Positions 30,925 through 39,566 of a DNA stretch of 41,145 nt are shown in pieces. The stretch lies in IMG/VR virus record IMGVR_UViG_3300048672_000412, positions 1-41,145 of that record; one strand, written 5' to 3'. The DNA comes from a virus. A program made the position numbers and the translations under genes. Below the pieces are notes generated by a model. That model was not told the DNA's origin, made no database searches, and saw nothing but the letters and a program-made list of their open reading frames with translations. The first letter of the stretch is position 1; the number at the start of each line of letters is the position of its first letter.

Positions 30925-32303
30925 AGAGTAATTCCCACTGGATTCATTGCAATCAATTCTTTTTCATCATCTACGGTTTTATCCGCCGCGATAATGTCAT
31001 TCTGTTTCAGATTGTCAAATAACGTGTCAAACGATATTGCCCCAGCCTGCCAACTTTGTACCAACGCAGTTAAATCTTGAGCAGTCATTGTCGGTGGTAC
31101 AAAATCACGGTTTAATTCAACACTAACATCACCAGCGATATTTGACCAATCACGCAACCATTCCAAAATGTGCGTTAATGAAATACTAATCGACTGCGAT
31201 ATTGAAGCCAACACGCTATTTTCACCAGCACGATGAATTGACGCTGTTTGAGCGGATTCAATTCCTTTGCTTTCAGGTGCTAACATTCTCGCTCCTAATG
31301 TTGCCATCATTGACTCTTTTTCGCGCATTGCTTCGCGTAATTCACCTAAACCTTGACCTGTGAATTCTAAAAATGATGCGCTTGCTTGCGGGTCAGGAAA
31401 TACCCACGCTTTCGCACTACCAATAGATAATGATTGCCCCGATTCAAGTTGAACGCCACAAACAATAGGCGTAGGCAATCCTGTAAAGTGTCTACCATGC
31501 TCTAAATCAGCACTGGTGAGATAGTGCGACAAATTAACATCGACTAAATCCAATAATGGCGGTTTATCAACACGGGGCGAATTATCACGAACGCCGATAA
31601 ACTCAAATGGTATGAATGTCATCGTGTTGCCGTTCATTAGCGGGTAAATATCATCGCCGACCTGTTTAATGTTTCCGTGCTTATCTTCTTCAAATACACG
31701 TTGGCGATACACTTCAACTAAATCAAGCACGCGATAACGCGTCACTGATTCTGATTCAAATTCATCTTTTGCAATATCAGCAGATTCTTTTAAAACAACC
31801 ATCGACAACATTTGTATGTTATTAACGCGCTTAGTTTTCCAGTTGATAATTGATTCAGCATCATACTTTGTTGCGTATGGTCTTGCGCCTAACCGTGCCA
31901 TTTCTGCCATTGTTGATGCGTTGGTAATTGGCGGATAATCTACCAACACACCGCAACGACCTACCGTTACAATGTCATCCGCTACCATTTCTGAGAATTG
32001 ATGCAACGACAATCCACTCATTGAAATATCATCAATAATTGGCTGCATTGATGTTGGATATTCAACTTTAGGCGGCTTTAAAAACAGCATACCTGTCAAT
32101 CCATCAAGCGTTCTACCAGTTGCGTTGTAATACAATGCGCGTTTCACATACGCTCGATATTCAGCATCGTTTTGACCGCTTAGTTTTGGCAGATACATTT
32201 CACCATGTTCATGGATTTCATGTTGACCAGCTACGGAGTGCTTGCATTTACGCCATAGCTTTTTGTTTTCGGTATATTCGTGATGCTCAGTATTTACAGG
32301 CAT
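30921..32303 (-). CDS. Portal protein (DUF4055)
   Basis: A 460-aa protein matching the DUF4055 portal family. It has the N-terminal LWRKCKHSVAGQHEIHEHGE, LPKLSGQNDAEYRAYVKRALYYNAT and LDGLTGMLFLKPP segments, then HYLTSADLEHGRHFTGLPTP (about 258-277) and a C-terminal helical tail. The portal forms the dodecameric DNA entry channel. In transcription order it follows the fibre-like genes and precedes the MuF protein, unusual because the terminase lies about 5 kb away with tail genes in between. Confidence 0.88.
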   Translation of the reverse strand: MPVNTEHHEYTENKKLWRKCKHSVAGQHEIHEHGEMYLPKLSGQNDAEYRAYVKRALYYNATGRTLDGLTGMLFLKPPKVEYPTSMQPIIDDISMSGLSLHQFSEMVADDIVTVGRCGVLVDYPPITNASTMAEMARLGARPYATKYDAESIINWKTKRVNNIQMLSMVVLKESADIAKDEFESESVTRYRVLDLVEVYRQRVFEEDKHGNIKQVGDDIYPLMNGNTMTFIPFEFIGVRDNSPRVDKPPLLDLVDVNLSHYLTSADLEHGRHFTGLPTPIVCGVQLESGQSLSIGSAKAWVFPDPQASASFLEFTGQGLGELREAMREKESMMATLGARMLAPESKGIESAQTASIHRAGENSVLASISQSISISLTHILEWLRDWSNIAGDVSVELNRDFVPPTMTAQDLTALVQSWQAGAISFDTLFDNLKQNDIIAADKTVDDEKELIAMNPVGITL

Positions 32304-32306
32304 AAT

Positions 32307-32669
32307 TTATGACCACGTTAATGATGGTAATGGTTCGTTATTGTAAAACGCTTGCCATGTTGCGTTCCATAACTCAATTGCATGAGCTGACTCATTTTTC
32401 CATTCTGCATTTGTTGAATTTAACAACGCAGCAGCCTCACCAATCGAATCTATGTTTTTCAAATCCAAAAACGCTTGAAAGTCTTGCTCTATTTGCGTTT
32501 CAGGACGAATCACAATAATCGGCGGATGAAAATTTAAGCCGTCATAAGCACTACCAAGCAACGATACGTCATAAGAATCAATCGTGATTAAATCGGGTGA
32601 TTCGGGTAATTCTTCGGCTGTTTCCGTGATGCTTGCCACTATTCCATTTGTTAATTGTGCATAATACAT
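32307..32669 (-). CDS. Tail-fibre-assembly-like protein
   Basis: A 120-aa protein opening MYYAQLTNGIVASITETAEE and ending ELWNATWQAFYNNEPLP, a layout common in small phage proteins encoded after fibre genes and acting as fibre chaperones or tail accessories. The assignment is tentative. It is separated from the portal by 3 nt. Confidence 0.45.
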   Translation of the reverse strand: MYYAQLTNGIVASITETAEELPESPDLITIDSYDVSLLGSAYDGLNFHPPIIVIRPETQIEQDFQAFLDLKNIDSIGEAAALLNSTNAEWKNESAHAIELWNATWQAFYNNEPLPSLTWS

Positions 32670-32670
32670 T

Positions 32671-32934
32671 TTAATAAAACTCCGTTAGTTCCCATGATAC
32701 TTTCAAGTTTTGCCCGCCACTAGCATCACATGACGCAGTAATTGTCGTTGAGTTTGTTAATGTAAGAGTAGCTCCAAAAAAATTCCCTGCACTGGTGGCT
32801 CCTAAGTGCCTCAGTTCTGTTTTGCTTGGATTAACAGGCGTTATCGTTATTGCAGAAGAACCAGGAAATATAAAGTTAGTTATCCCCCGCTGTATCGATT
32901 TAATACCAGTTTGAATTGTTAAATTCTGCCCCAT
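32671..32934 (-). CDS. Hypothetical 87-aa structural protein
   Basis: An 87-aa beta-rich, Thr/Ser-rich protein with IKSIQRGITNFIFPGSSAIT, a pattern seen in phage proteins encoded beside fibre genes. No membrane segment is present. It is packed tightly between neighbours of the same strand, so it is part of the virion fibre cluster. Confidence 0.6.
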   Translation of the reverse strand: MGQNLTIQTGIKSIQRGITNFIFPGSSAITITPVNPSKTELRHLGATSAGNFFGATLTLTNSTTITASCDASGGQNLKVSWELTEFY

Positions 32935-32937
32935 AAA

Positions 32938-33249
32938 TTACTCCTCAAAACCGTAAGCATTGACGCTAACACCTACCGCACTTACATAAGCCACGATATT
33001 TTTAGTCGCTATAGCAACTAAACCTGAAAACTCAATTGCTGAATTTCCTGCAAGCGAATAATCGTAAACACGCCATTCTGCGTTTGCAGGAGTTGTCGTT
33101 GCGGCTGCGTGTGCAAGTCTGATATTGATTGCCGCCGCAGTGCGATTTGCAAAACTAACGCTAAATACGCCTGTTAATCCCGTTGTAATTGTCCGCAGCG
33201 TCGTGTTTGTTGTTGCGGCTAAATCAGCCGAGGAATTGAAATATGCCAT
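32938..33249 (-). CDS. Hypothetical 103-aa structural protein
   Basis: A 103-aa Ala/Thr-rich beta protein (RTITTGLTGVFSVSFANRTA), reminiscent of small virion decorating or tail-associated proteins. It is 3 nt from each neighbour. No specific function can be assigned. Confidence 0.62.
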   Translation of the reverse strand: MAYFNSSADLAATTNTTLRTITTGLTGVFSVSFANRTAAAINIRLAHAAATTTPANAEWRVYDYSLAGNSAIEFSGLVAIATKNIVAYVSAVGVSVNAYGFEE

Positions 33250-33252
33250 TTT

Positions 33253-33879
33253 TTACCCTCCCATTAAAAAAAGTGTTTTACTGCGTGAAAACTTCTCAGT
33301 ATCGAGTTCATTTAATGCTGCTTGAACATTTGTTGCTGAAATTCCACCTACGGGCGTATTTGTTACGTTAGTTGCCGTTGTGTTAGCACCCGCCGCGCCT
33401 GTTGCACCTTGAATACCGCTTACACTGATATTCCAATCTGCAAACGTACCGCTACCACCAACTAATTCAACATTGAAAACGAGCGAGGTTGTCGAATAAC
33501 TTGACACCGTCCCAGTCATGTAATTATTGCTGTTGGCTTGCGAGACAATCTTTAAAGTTTGTCCAGCCTGAAATTGCTTGCCGCTTTGCGTGGTAAATGT
33601 TTTTGAACCAGTACCAATTAAAACGCTTGTTGCGCTTGTTGCTGTAAGTGTTGCTGCGCTATTAGCTGCACTTGCTGCACTTGCAGCAGCAGATGCAGCG
33701 TCTGCACCTGTACCATTTGCCTCGGTTACAACGGTATTTGCAACCGCTATAACTTGCGCCATCATTGGAACAAGCCTTAATAATGAGCCGCCATTTCCCA
33801 AACCTGTACTTGGGTTATCATCATCTGTAACGGTTGAACCGTCACCACCAACAACTGTATCAAATGTTACACTTGCCAT
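33253..33879 (-). CDS. Tail-fibre-like protein with collagen-like repeat
   Basis: A 208-aa protein. An Ala-rich helix (about 56-80) is followed by a beta domain (about 82-155, SVLIGTGSKTFTTQSGKQF to FADWNISVSG). A short collagen-like GIQGATGAAGA follows, then the trimer-stalk motif NVQAALNELDTEK. This fits a short fibre or tail-tip adhesin. The beta domain recurs in the next protein upstream (33879-35039). The C-terminus is short and ends LMGG, so a longer receptor-binding tip is absent. Confidence 0.7.
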   Translation of the reverse strand: MASVTFDTVVGGDGSTVTDDDNPSTGLGNGGSLLRLVPMMAQVIAVANTVVTEANGTGADAASAAASAASAANSAATLTATSATSVLIGTGSKTFTTQSGKQFQAGQTLKIVSQANSNNYMTGTVSSYSTTSLVFNVELVGGSGTFADWNISVSGIQGATGAAGANTTATNVTNTPVGGISATNVQAALNELDTEKFSRSKTLFLMGG

Positions 33880-35039
33880 TAAACTATTTCCTCTAATTTG
33901 AGAGCTGTTTGAAACCGACCTACGAATGGATTGTCAATTGGACTTAATTCTGAAAAGTTACATAAAAAAGTTCGTGCGTAGAAATTCTTATCAACCGTCA
34001 TGTTAATGTCGCCAATATATTCAGGTTTGCTATATGTGTAAAGTAATTCGCCACTTAAACCTACTTCACGCTGTGCATCGTAAAAACCGCTAAATGCCTC
34101 GGACTGCGACAATGACTTAAACACACACGACAATGTTCGCATTTTTGGCTTAACGTAAAAATACTTTGTGTTGTCAATCGAGCGTTGAATTTCTGTTAAA
34201 TCAACGTACCCCTGAGAAATATCACCATATTCTGGATTGATACGCGGCTCTACTGTGCGACCTAAAAAGATGCGCCCGATTTCAAGGTAATTGTCACCAT
34301 TGATTAGTGACCACGCACTGTGCGAACCAGTACCACTGTACATCGTAGCATTCAACACTAACGCGCCTGTGGCGCTATTGTATGATTTAATTTTACCACT
34401 GACAAATGTACTAATATCACTGGTTTTATAGATTGTGACTTCTTGACCTGCGATTAAGGTTAAACCAGTACCAATAGTAAATGACTTATCACCTAAACCA
34501 ACCGTAACAGATGTTGTGCTAGTTGTTGCAGCGGTTGTTGTGTCATCAATAACAATCTTAACACTACGAATCATTTGATTGTCAGTCAGGTAATAAGTAC
34601 ACATTGAAGTGTAACTTTTGCGCTGCTCATCTTCAATTGTACCTGCCCACCAATTGCGTGATTCCCACGGTACAGCTTCACTCGCTAAACCATTTGCATA
34701 AATCGGGTGCAGGATTGTCCAAGCTCTAAAATTTGAGCCGCTATCAAAACGAACATCTCCGCCAAAGTCTAACTCACTGTAACCAATGAAACGCACTTTT
34801 GCCGATGTTGTGAAGTTATGATTGATAACTGACACAACGCCAATTGAACGCGACTCATAAGGAAAGTTTATTTTTAATTCAGACGTTCGTTTTCCGATGT
34901 CAGTACGAGCTACACGCTTGATGACTTTGTTCTGAATGTTGGTTAATGGTAAATTTGATTGCCACGTTGCTGTTCCAGTTTCGGAAATTGAGCATTCATC
35001 GCATCGATTGGGGTACGACAAACTGATGTTTGATGTCAT
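33879..35039 (-). CDS. Tail tip / distal-tail-like protein
   Basis: A 386-aa protein with YPNRCDECSISETGTATWQ at the start and an N-terminal beta fold, in the place and style of distal tail or baseplate proteins. Residues 170-245 contain the same domain as in the fibre-like protein (TSVTVGLGDKSFTIG to SHSAWSLING). It overlaps the upstream gene by 4 nt and the fibre gene by 1 nt. A precise role (attaching fibres to the tip) is inferred. Confidence 0.6.
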   Translation of the reverse strand: MTSNISLSYPNRCDECSISETGTATWQSNLPLTNIQNKVIKRVARTDIGKRTSELKINFPYESRSIGVVSVINHNFTTSAKVRFIGYSELDFGGDVRFDSGSNFRAWTILHPIYANGLASEAVPWESRNWWAGTIEDEQRKSYTSMCTYYLTDNQMIRSVKIVIDDTTTAATTSTTSVTVGLGDKSFTIGTGLTLIAGQEVTIYKTSDISTFVSGKIKSYNSATGALVLNATMYSGTGSHSAWSLINGDNYLEIGRIFLGRTVEPRINPEYGDISQGYVDLTEIQRSIDNTKYFYVKPKMRTLSCVFKSLSQSEAFSGFYDAQREVGLSGELLYTYSKPEYIGDINMTVDKNFYARTFLCNFSELSPIDNPFVGRFQTALKLEEIV

Positions 35040-36505
35040 CCTATTGTTTCCAAAATAATCAGCTTTTTCTTCGCGTCAATTGTAAAGCCGATAATGGTTA
35101 AAATTTTGCCGTTATCATACCCGATTTTGTCAGTTGTCACTAGCACACCATCACCTAAATCAATAGTAGGAATTTCATTTACTACCGCTGTTATATTAAC
35201 CACATCAACACGCCCCTTTGACAAGCTTAACAAATCAGTTGCAACAGTTATGGCGTTTGATTCACTACGCAAACAACTCTCTATCTGAATTGCACCTGCT
35301 AATGGATGCCGTGTAATCACAGCCGTATCAGTGATAAATGCACTGCGATATTGATTAGATAAAACAGCCTTTCTATCAGTCGTTACACTGCCCGCTAATT
35401 CAGTTTCTTGTTGCGTGGTTTCGATTTTATCGTATTTAAACGTGATAGCAGAAACAGGCAAGCCATTAGTACCTAATCCAGTACCAACGCGCTCAAATGA
35501 GATATTTTCAGAATTTGTTAAATCAAAAACATGACTTGTTGCAAGTGCAATCTTTTTGGCGTAAACAACATTATTGAGAAAGTACCAATAAAATCCGCAT
35601 GATTGCACTATTTGGTTAAGTAACGCTGTTGTGCTTGTTTCGCCTGTTACGAATAAACCAACTGTGCCAATTGCATTCAAATTGGTTTTACTTGTTGAAT
35701 TAAGTGTTAGTGATTCTTCAACAAGTATCGTTTCAAACACATCACCAGCGTTTGTTGTGCTATCCGCGCAATCACCTGTAATTGTTCCAACTGGTGTACT
35801 TCCTAATTTCACATAACCAGCACAACGGTTGAATTGCCCTGCTGTAACAGCCGCCGTTTGAAAAGTCGCAAAGTTAGCCCATGTGTAAGTTGTGCCTAAA
35901 GTAATGCTTGCGCCTTTATCATAAACCGCGCTAACCGTTGCGGTTTCACGGTCTGAAAACTGATAAATCAAACGTGACGTATTAACCAAAACAGGCGTGG
36001 CGTTTAACACACTACCAAAAACACGCGGCTTTACATTGCCTTTAATATCACCTGCAACGCCTTCAACTCCTGCGGGCAGTGAGTTATTTCCTAAAAACTT
36101 ATTATTGACGTGATTACGCGATAAAACTTCACTCATAGAACGCACTGTTAAATAAAACTTATCACCACGAAACGCCATGTTTTCGACTTTACCTCTTAAA
36201 TAGTCAGTTTTTTGACCTGTTTCACCAATTAACGAAAGATTGATTGTGCCATTATCTAGCGCGTAATCAGCTAGATAATTCAAACCGCCATCAATGTTAA
36301 TCAATTCAATTTCACCAATTGACGGGCTACTAAACACACCAAACGTGCCTCCGTCGTCAGGTGATACTTTAATCAATGCTGGTTGCGTCATGCGGTTTTC
36401 GTAATAATAACCATCGTTGTCGATATACGCGCCGTCGCTAAATCGAAGTGTAACACTTACATCACTACTATCTAACGCACCAATTGTTGCAATCCATGTT
36501 GACAT
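35036..36505 (-). CDS. Tail hub / baseplate-like protein
   Basis: A 489-aa beta-rich protein. The ending DLGDGVLVTTDKIGYDNG, then ILTIIGFTIDAKKKLIIL, is typical of phage tail-tip hub proteins, and the N-terminal repeated strands fit the same group. The ATG overlaps the stop of a terL remnant (TAATG), showing that the terminase gene originally joined it directly. It lies upstream of the portal, not after the tape measure. Confidence 0.65.
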   Translation of the reverse strand: MSTWIATIGALDSSDVSVTLRFSDGAYIDNDGYYYENRMTQPALIKVSPDDGGTFGVFSSPSIGEIELINIDGGLNYLADYALDNGTINLSLIGETGQKTDYLRGKVENMAFRGDKFYLTVRSMSEVLSRNHVNNKFLGNNSLPAGVEGVAGDIKGNVKPRVFGSVLNATPVLVNTSRLIYQFSDRETATVSAVYDKGASITLGTTYTWANFATFQTAAVTAGQFNRCAGYVKLGSTPVGTITGDCADSTTNAGDVFETILVEESLTLNSTSKTNLNAIGTVGLFVTGETSTTALLNQIVQSCGFYWYFLNNVVYAKKIALATSHVFDLTNSENISFERVGTGLGTNGLPVSAITFKYDKIETTQQETELAGSVTTDRKAVLSNQYRSAFITDTAVITRHPLAGAIQIESCLRSESNAITVATDLLSLSKGRVDVVNITAVVNEIPTIDLGDGVLVTTDKIGYDNGKILTIIGFTIDAKKKLIILETIG

Positions 36506-36639
36506 TAAATACCTACTATCTGAGCAAATGACGGTCTGTTATTAACAACAGGATAGCGATAAGCAATGAAATAACCCGTTGCATCTGCCACATGGTCAAA
36601 ACCGCCCTTCTTATCTGGCTCTCCGTTTTTAAATGATTT
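36505..36639 (-). pseudogene. Remnant of a terL 3' end
   Basis: The frame reads KSFKNGEPDKKGGFDHVADA, then YFIAYRYPVV...PSFAQIVGI and TAA. It aligns with the end of the intact terminase (YFIDYEYPII...PSFATIIGI) at amino-acid level and with clear but imperfect nucleotide identity. Its stop overlaps the hub start, so it was the original terL tail. It has lost its gene body and is overlapped by the end of the HNH gene. Confidence 0.85.
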
Positions 36640-37255
36640 CAAATTTATTTCCTTTTTTTGAATTTTCTGACAATGTTAATAATTGTAGGTTATTTTCAAC
36701 GTGCAATCCACAAACCAATTTGCCGTTTAAAGGAATTATATGGTCAACAGTCATATTTAATTCTGTGGCTAATTTATAAAATTCAGCTATCTTTTTTTTA
36801 TCTGCCCAAGATGGCGTGGCTTGTGTTTTTGCGGCGCGGCGTTGGTTAGTGTAAAAGTTTTTTTGATGGCTGTGTGTTTTATTTCTTTCTCTATAGTATG
36901 CGTTTATTTTTTCTCTATTTTCTTCACGAAACTTTCTGCATCTTGCAATAATGACATCTTTGTTTTTTAATCTGTATTTTTCGTTTATTTGTTTGTTTTT
37001 TTCGGGATTGCGCCTTTTCCATTCAGTTTTGTATTTGTTGCATCTTGATGGATTTAATTTTCTTCTTTTTTCTTCATAAACTCGCAAAGATTCTTTGTTA
37101 TTCAAACGCCATTTTTTTGTGGCTATTTTGCTGCATTCTACACAATAATCTGTTTTAATTAAAAATTCGCTTAAATGACCATTTTTGCATGGCATTCCTG
37201 TGAAGTATCTCTTTAAGCCTTGCGACTTTGCATTTTCTTTGCTTATGATTTGCAT
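36629..37255 (-). CDS. HNH homing endonuclease
   Basis: A 208-aa HNH endonuclease. The N-terminus has LKRYFTGMPCKNGH...CVECSK, a zinc-binding module common in phage HNH proteins. A long Lys/Arg-rich helical DNA-binding region follows, then the nuclease motif DHIIPLNGKLVCGLHVENNLQLLTLSENSKKGN with the H, N and H positions. The ATG at 37255 has AAAGGA upstream; TTG at 37262-37264 is less likely. It lies between intact terL and a terL-tail remnant, so it is a mobile gene that invaded the terL end. Homing there is inferred. Confidence 0.88.
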   Translation of the reverse strand: MQIISKENAKSQGLKRYFTGMPCKNGHLSEFLIKTDYCVECSKIATKKWRLNNKESLRVYEEKRRKLNPSRCNKYKTEWKRRNPEKNKQINEKYRLKNKDVIIARCRKFREENREKINAYYRERNKTHSHQKNFYTNQRRAAKTQATPSWADKKKIAEFYKLATELNMTVDHIIPLNGKLVCGLHVENNLQLLTLSENSKKGNKFEII

Positions 37256-37264
37256 TTTTGACAA

Positions 37265-37359
37265 TCCTTTTATCAGTTGGATTATGTTATCGAAAAGTTA
37301 TGTGCCAACGGGTGATAAATCCGCGTTCGACCGCTAAGTCTAGGCACAAAGTAATTATA
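37265..37359 (-). ncRNA. Pseudoknotted leader before the HNH gene
   Basis: TGATATAAT (with TTGCAA 17 nt upstream) begins at the terL stop. The transcript then pairs TGTGCC (37348-37343) with GGCACA (37306-37301). An inner stem AACGcGG/CCCGTT presents the 8-nt loop ATTTATCA. TTTATCA in that loop can pair with TGATAAA (37275-37269), beside the AAAGGA ribosome site. It resembles the loop-pairing design of the other RNAs, but lacks their conserved TGGTGT and terminator. Confidence 0.5.
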
Positions 37360-38685
37360 TCAAATTCCGATTATTGTTGCAAATGAAGGAGTTGACTTAA
37401 TAATTGGATATTCATAATCAATAAAATAACGAATTGCCGTACCAATATGTTGATAATCACTATCAGCCTCAAGGAATGTTGAGCCTTCTTTTAGCTGTCC
37501 AGTTGCTAATGATTTGTGAGCATAAACAGCCTTATTCGGATTAACAAACAAAAAGCATTCACCGTTAGCGTTTCTTATTTTTGCCCTTACTGAATTTTGA
37601 CCGTCTTTAATTGAGCGGGTCGATGGTTTTACACGTCTTGAATATGTCCAGCCATTTTCGCGCAAAGTTCGCTCTATTTCAGTGTAGTCCGATTCATGCC
37701 CATGTTTTTCCCCTGCTTTTCCAGCAGGGTCGCCATAAACTAAAACGTGTTTGTTTTTATGATTTTTGAATTTTTCAACAAATTCCATTGCTGACTGTTT
37801 AGCAACCGCGCTAATTAAAATTATTTCATCAAGTACAAGAATTTTATTGCCGCGAATAACAGCAACGCCGCTTGATAATGGCGTAAAGTTAAAGTCATGA
37901 AACCAACACAACTGCTCATGCTCTTTTATGGTTTCGTCGGTGTAATTGTCGGCGCAATACTCTTCGTAAATTCTGCCGCTTGCTGTTTCAAAACTTGCTT
38001 CAAATTCTTGTTTAAATTGCTTTTCGCTCATTACTCGGCGTGCTGATTCGATTACATCTTTTGGTAAAATCTCACTGCTTTTCCAGTGAAACAATGCCCA
38101 GTCAGGGTCGCCGCTATTTTTGGCATATTCTGCCATTTCGTAATAATGATTCAATCCATCAGGAACACCAAGCAACCAACACCACGCGCGATAATCAGGG
38201 CGTAAAGGGTGGACTGTATTTAATGCGGGCAAGATGTTTTCTGCCCACGCATTCGCTTTAATATCCGCAATTTCATCAATACCGCCGCCTGTCCATGCAA
38301 TACCCTCAATACGTTCAGGCTTATCTAATCCGATTAGATGTATTTCGGTTTCGTTTGGTAGCGTGATAATTAAATCTGTTTCACTAGGTCGTTTATCGTG
38401 AGTACATGAAAACGTGAGTGCCTTCATATCTTGCCAATAAATCTTTTTTACTTGGCTGTATGTTGGCGCGGCAATAAAGTATTTTTCGCCGTCGTTTAGA
38501 ATTGCTTGCTTTGCTAAAAAGCGTTTGAACCGTTCAGTTTTTCCGCTACGTCTACCAGCGGGAACAACAGGAAATCTAACGCCGTTATCAATTGCTTTAA
38601 TCAATGCCAATTGAACGGGGTGGTCAATTAGTTTGTACCACCGATTATGCTGATTTTCTAGCTGTGTTTGCTGTCTTGTTTTCAT
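37360..38685 (-). CDS. terL: Large terminase subunit
   Basis: A 441-aa packaging motor. Walker A is GRRSGKT at 44-50, Walker B is GGGIDEIADI with D137/E138, and the nuclease part shows HDFNFTP near 265, VYGDPAG near 315, and the last acidic cluster DSDYQHIGTAIRYFIDY. It powers DNA translocation and cuts packaged DNA. The C-terminal tail differs in sequence from the remnant at 36505, indicating it came from a different terL allele. It shares a 1-nt overlap with the small subunit. Confidence 0.95.
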   Translation of the reverse strand: MKTRQQTQLENQHNRWYKLIDHPVQLALIKAIDNGVRFPVVPAGRRSGKTERFKRFLAKQAILNDGEKYFIAAPTYSQVKKIYWQDMKALTFSCTHDKRPSETDLIITLPNETEIHLIGLDKPERIEGIAWTGGGIDEIADIKANAWAENILPALNTVHPLRPDYRAWCWLLGVPDGLNHYYEMAEYAKNSGDPDWALFHWKSSEILPKDVIESARRVMSEKQFKQEFEASFETASGRIYEEYCADNYTDETIKEHEQLCWFHDFNFTPLSSGVAVIRGNKILVLDEIILISAVAKQSAMEFVEKFKNHKNKHVLVYGDPAGKAGEKHGHESDYTEIERTLRENGWTYSRRVKPSTRSIKDGQNSVRAKIRNANGECFLFVNPNKAVYAHKSLATGQLKEGSTFLEADSDYQHIGTAIRYFIDYEYPIIKSTPSFATIIGI

Positions 38686-39062
38686 TAGTCGGGCAATTTA
38701 TTGACTAAATCCTTTAAAACATCTGTCATGCTTGTTTCTTTTATTTCTACACGCTCAATAAACATACCGCCTGATTTTGCTAGTATCTCGCTAGCCTTTA
38801 ATCTATCTGTCATTTTTTCGGAATCTTCACGCATTACACTTGACCAAAACTCTTTAATTTCATTCGCGCTTGCAATGCGTTTGTTTTCAATTGGATTTGC
38901 CAATTCTGCGATATATTCTTGAATGTCTAGTTTAGACAAGTTTTCAGAACCTATCTGCTTTGCGTTTTCTTCACTGTAACCAGCCAAAAGAGCTGATTTT
39001 GTTGCATTGCCATTAGCTGCGTAATGCTCGCAAAAAGCCTTCTGTTTTGGTGTCAATGCCAC
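38685..39062 (-). CDS. Small terminase subunit
   Basis: A 125-aa protein of the Terminase_2/XtmA type, opening ALTPKQKAFCEHYAANGNAT, then SALLAGYSEENAKQIGSENL, the DNA-binding domain, and a helical oligomerisation region. It recognises phage DNA and loads the large subunit. The start is GTG with AAGGG upstream, just after the holin stop. Confidence 0.9.
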   Translation of the reverse strand: MALTPKQKAFCEHYAANGNATKSALLAGYSEENAKQIGSENLSKLDIQEYIAELANPIENKRIASANEIKEFWSSVMREDSEKMTDRLKASEILAKSGGMFIERVEIKETSMTDVLKDLVNKLPD

Positions 39063-39065
39063 AAA

Positions 39066-39215
39066 TCAACCCTTGCTGACAAAAATAGCACCTGCAAGCA
39101 TCGTAACAGCCGCTTGTTGGTCTGGTGTTAGGTCTAAGCCAAAGAACGCACCAGCAACAGCAAATAATGCCCCCCATGTGCTAGGCTCGCGTAATCGTGC
39201 AATTAAATAATTCAT
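39066..39215 (-). CDS. 49-aa holin-like protein
   Basis: Too short for ordinary ORF calling, but clear: MNYLIARLREPSTWGALFAV, then GAFFGLDLTPDQQ and AVTMLAGAIFVSKG. Two hydrophobic segments around a polar turn, with the LREPSTW motif near the N-terminus, match a common family of small phage holins that make pores and release lysozyme. It starts directly after the stop of the coiled-coil protein. Confidence 0.78.
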   Translation of the reverse strand: MNYLIARLREPSTWGALFAVAGAFFGLDLTPDQQAAVTMLAGAIFVSKG

Positions 39216-39566
39216 TTAACTTAATCCTAATTTATTGCCGATAACAATTGCTGCACACGTTGCAATAGCCCATCCAATGCGTTCAATCATTCCAATGCTT
39301 TGTTTTTGGTTTTCAAAATTACTTCTAAGCTCAAGCAATCTATCTGATAATTCTTTGTTTTGTTTTCTTAATTCTTCAATCATTGTATTCAAGCGTTCAA
39401 TATCTTTTGATTGCGTCAATACTTGCTGTTCAAGTTTAATCATTGTTCGCATTTCGTCGCTTAAGTCATCAACTTTTGCCTCAATTCTTACCAGTGACGT
39501 AGCAATGTTTGCGAATGTATCGAGCTTGTTACATTCTGACTTTTTAGCCAAGTCAAATTCAGCCAT
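39216..39566 (-). CDS. Coiled-coil, tail-anchored membrane protein (XhlA-like)
   Basis: A 116-aa protein. Residues 20-90 are a long coiled coil with heptads (EMRTMIKLEQQVLTQSKDIERLNTMIEEL), and the C-terminus ends in one membrane span (IGWAIATCAAIVIGNKLG). This layout matches XhlA-type holin-associated proteins. The ATG at 39566 overlaps the lysozyme stop by 8 nt. A membrane-anchored lysis role is inferred. Confidence 0.65.
   Translation of the reverse strand: MAEFDLAKKSECNKLDTFANIATSLVRIEAKVDDLSDEMRTMIKLEQQVLTQSKDIERLNTMIEELRKQNKELSDRLLELRSNFENQKQSIGMIERIGWAIATCAAIVIGNKLGLS

Noticed and set aside
36505-38685. Group I intron splitting terL around the HNH gene
   Set aside because: The upstream terL has a full homologous C-terminus and its own stop, and the downstream piece repeats that same region. 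An intron would leave non-overlapping exon content.
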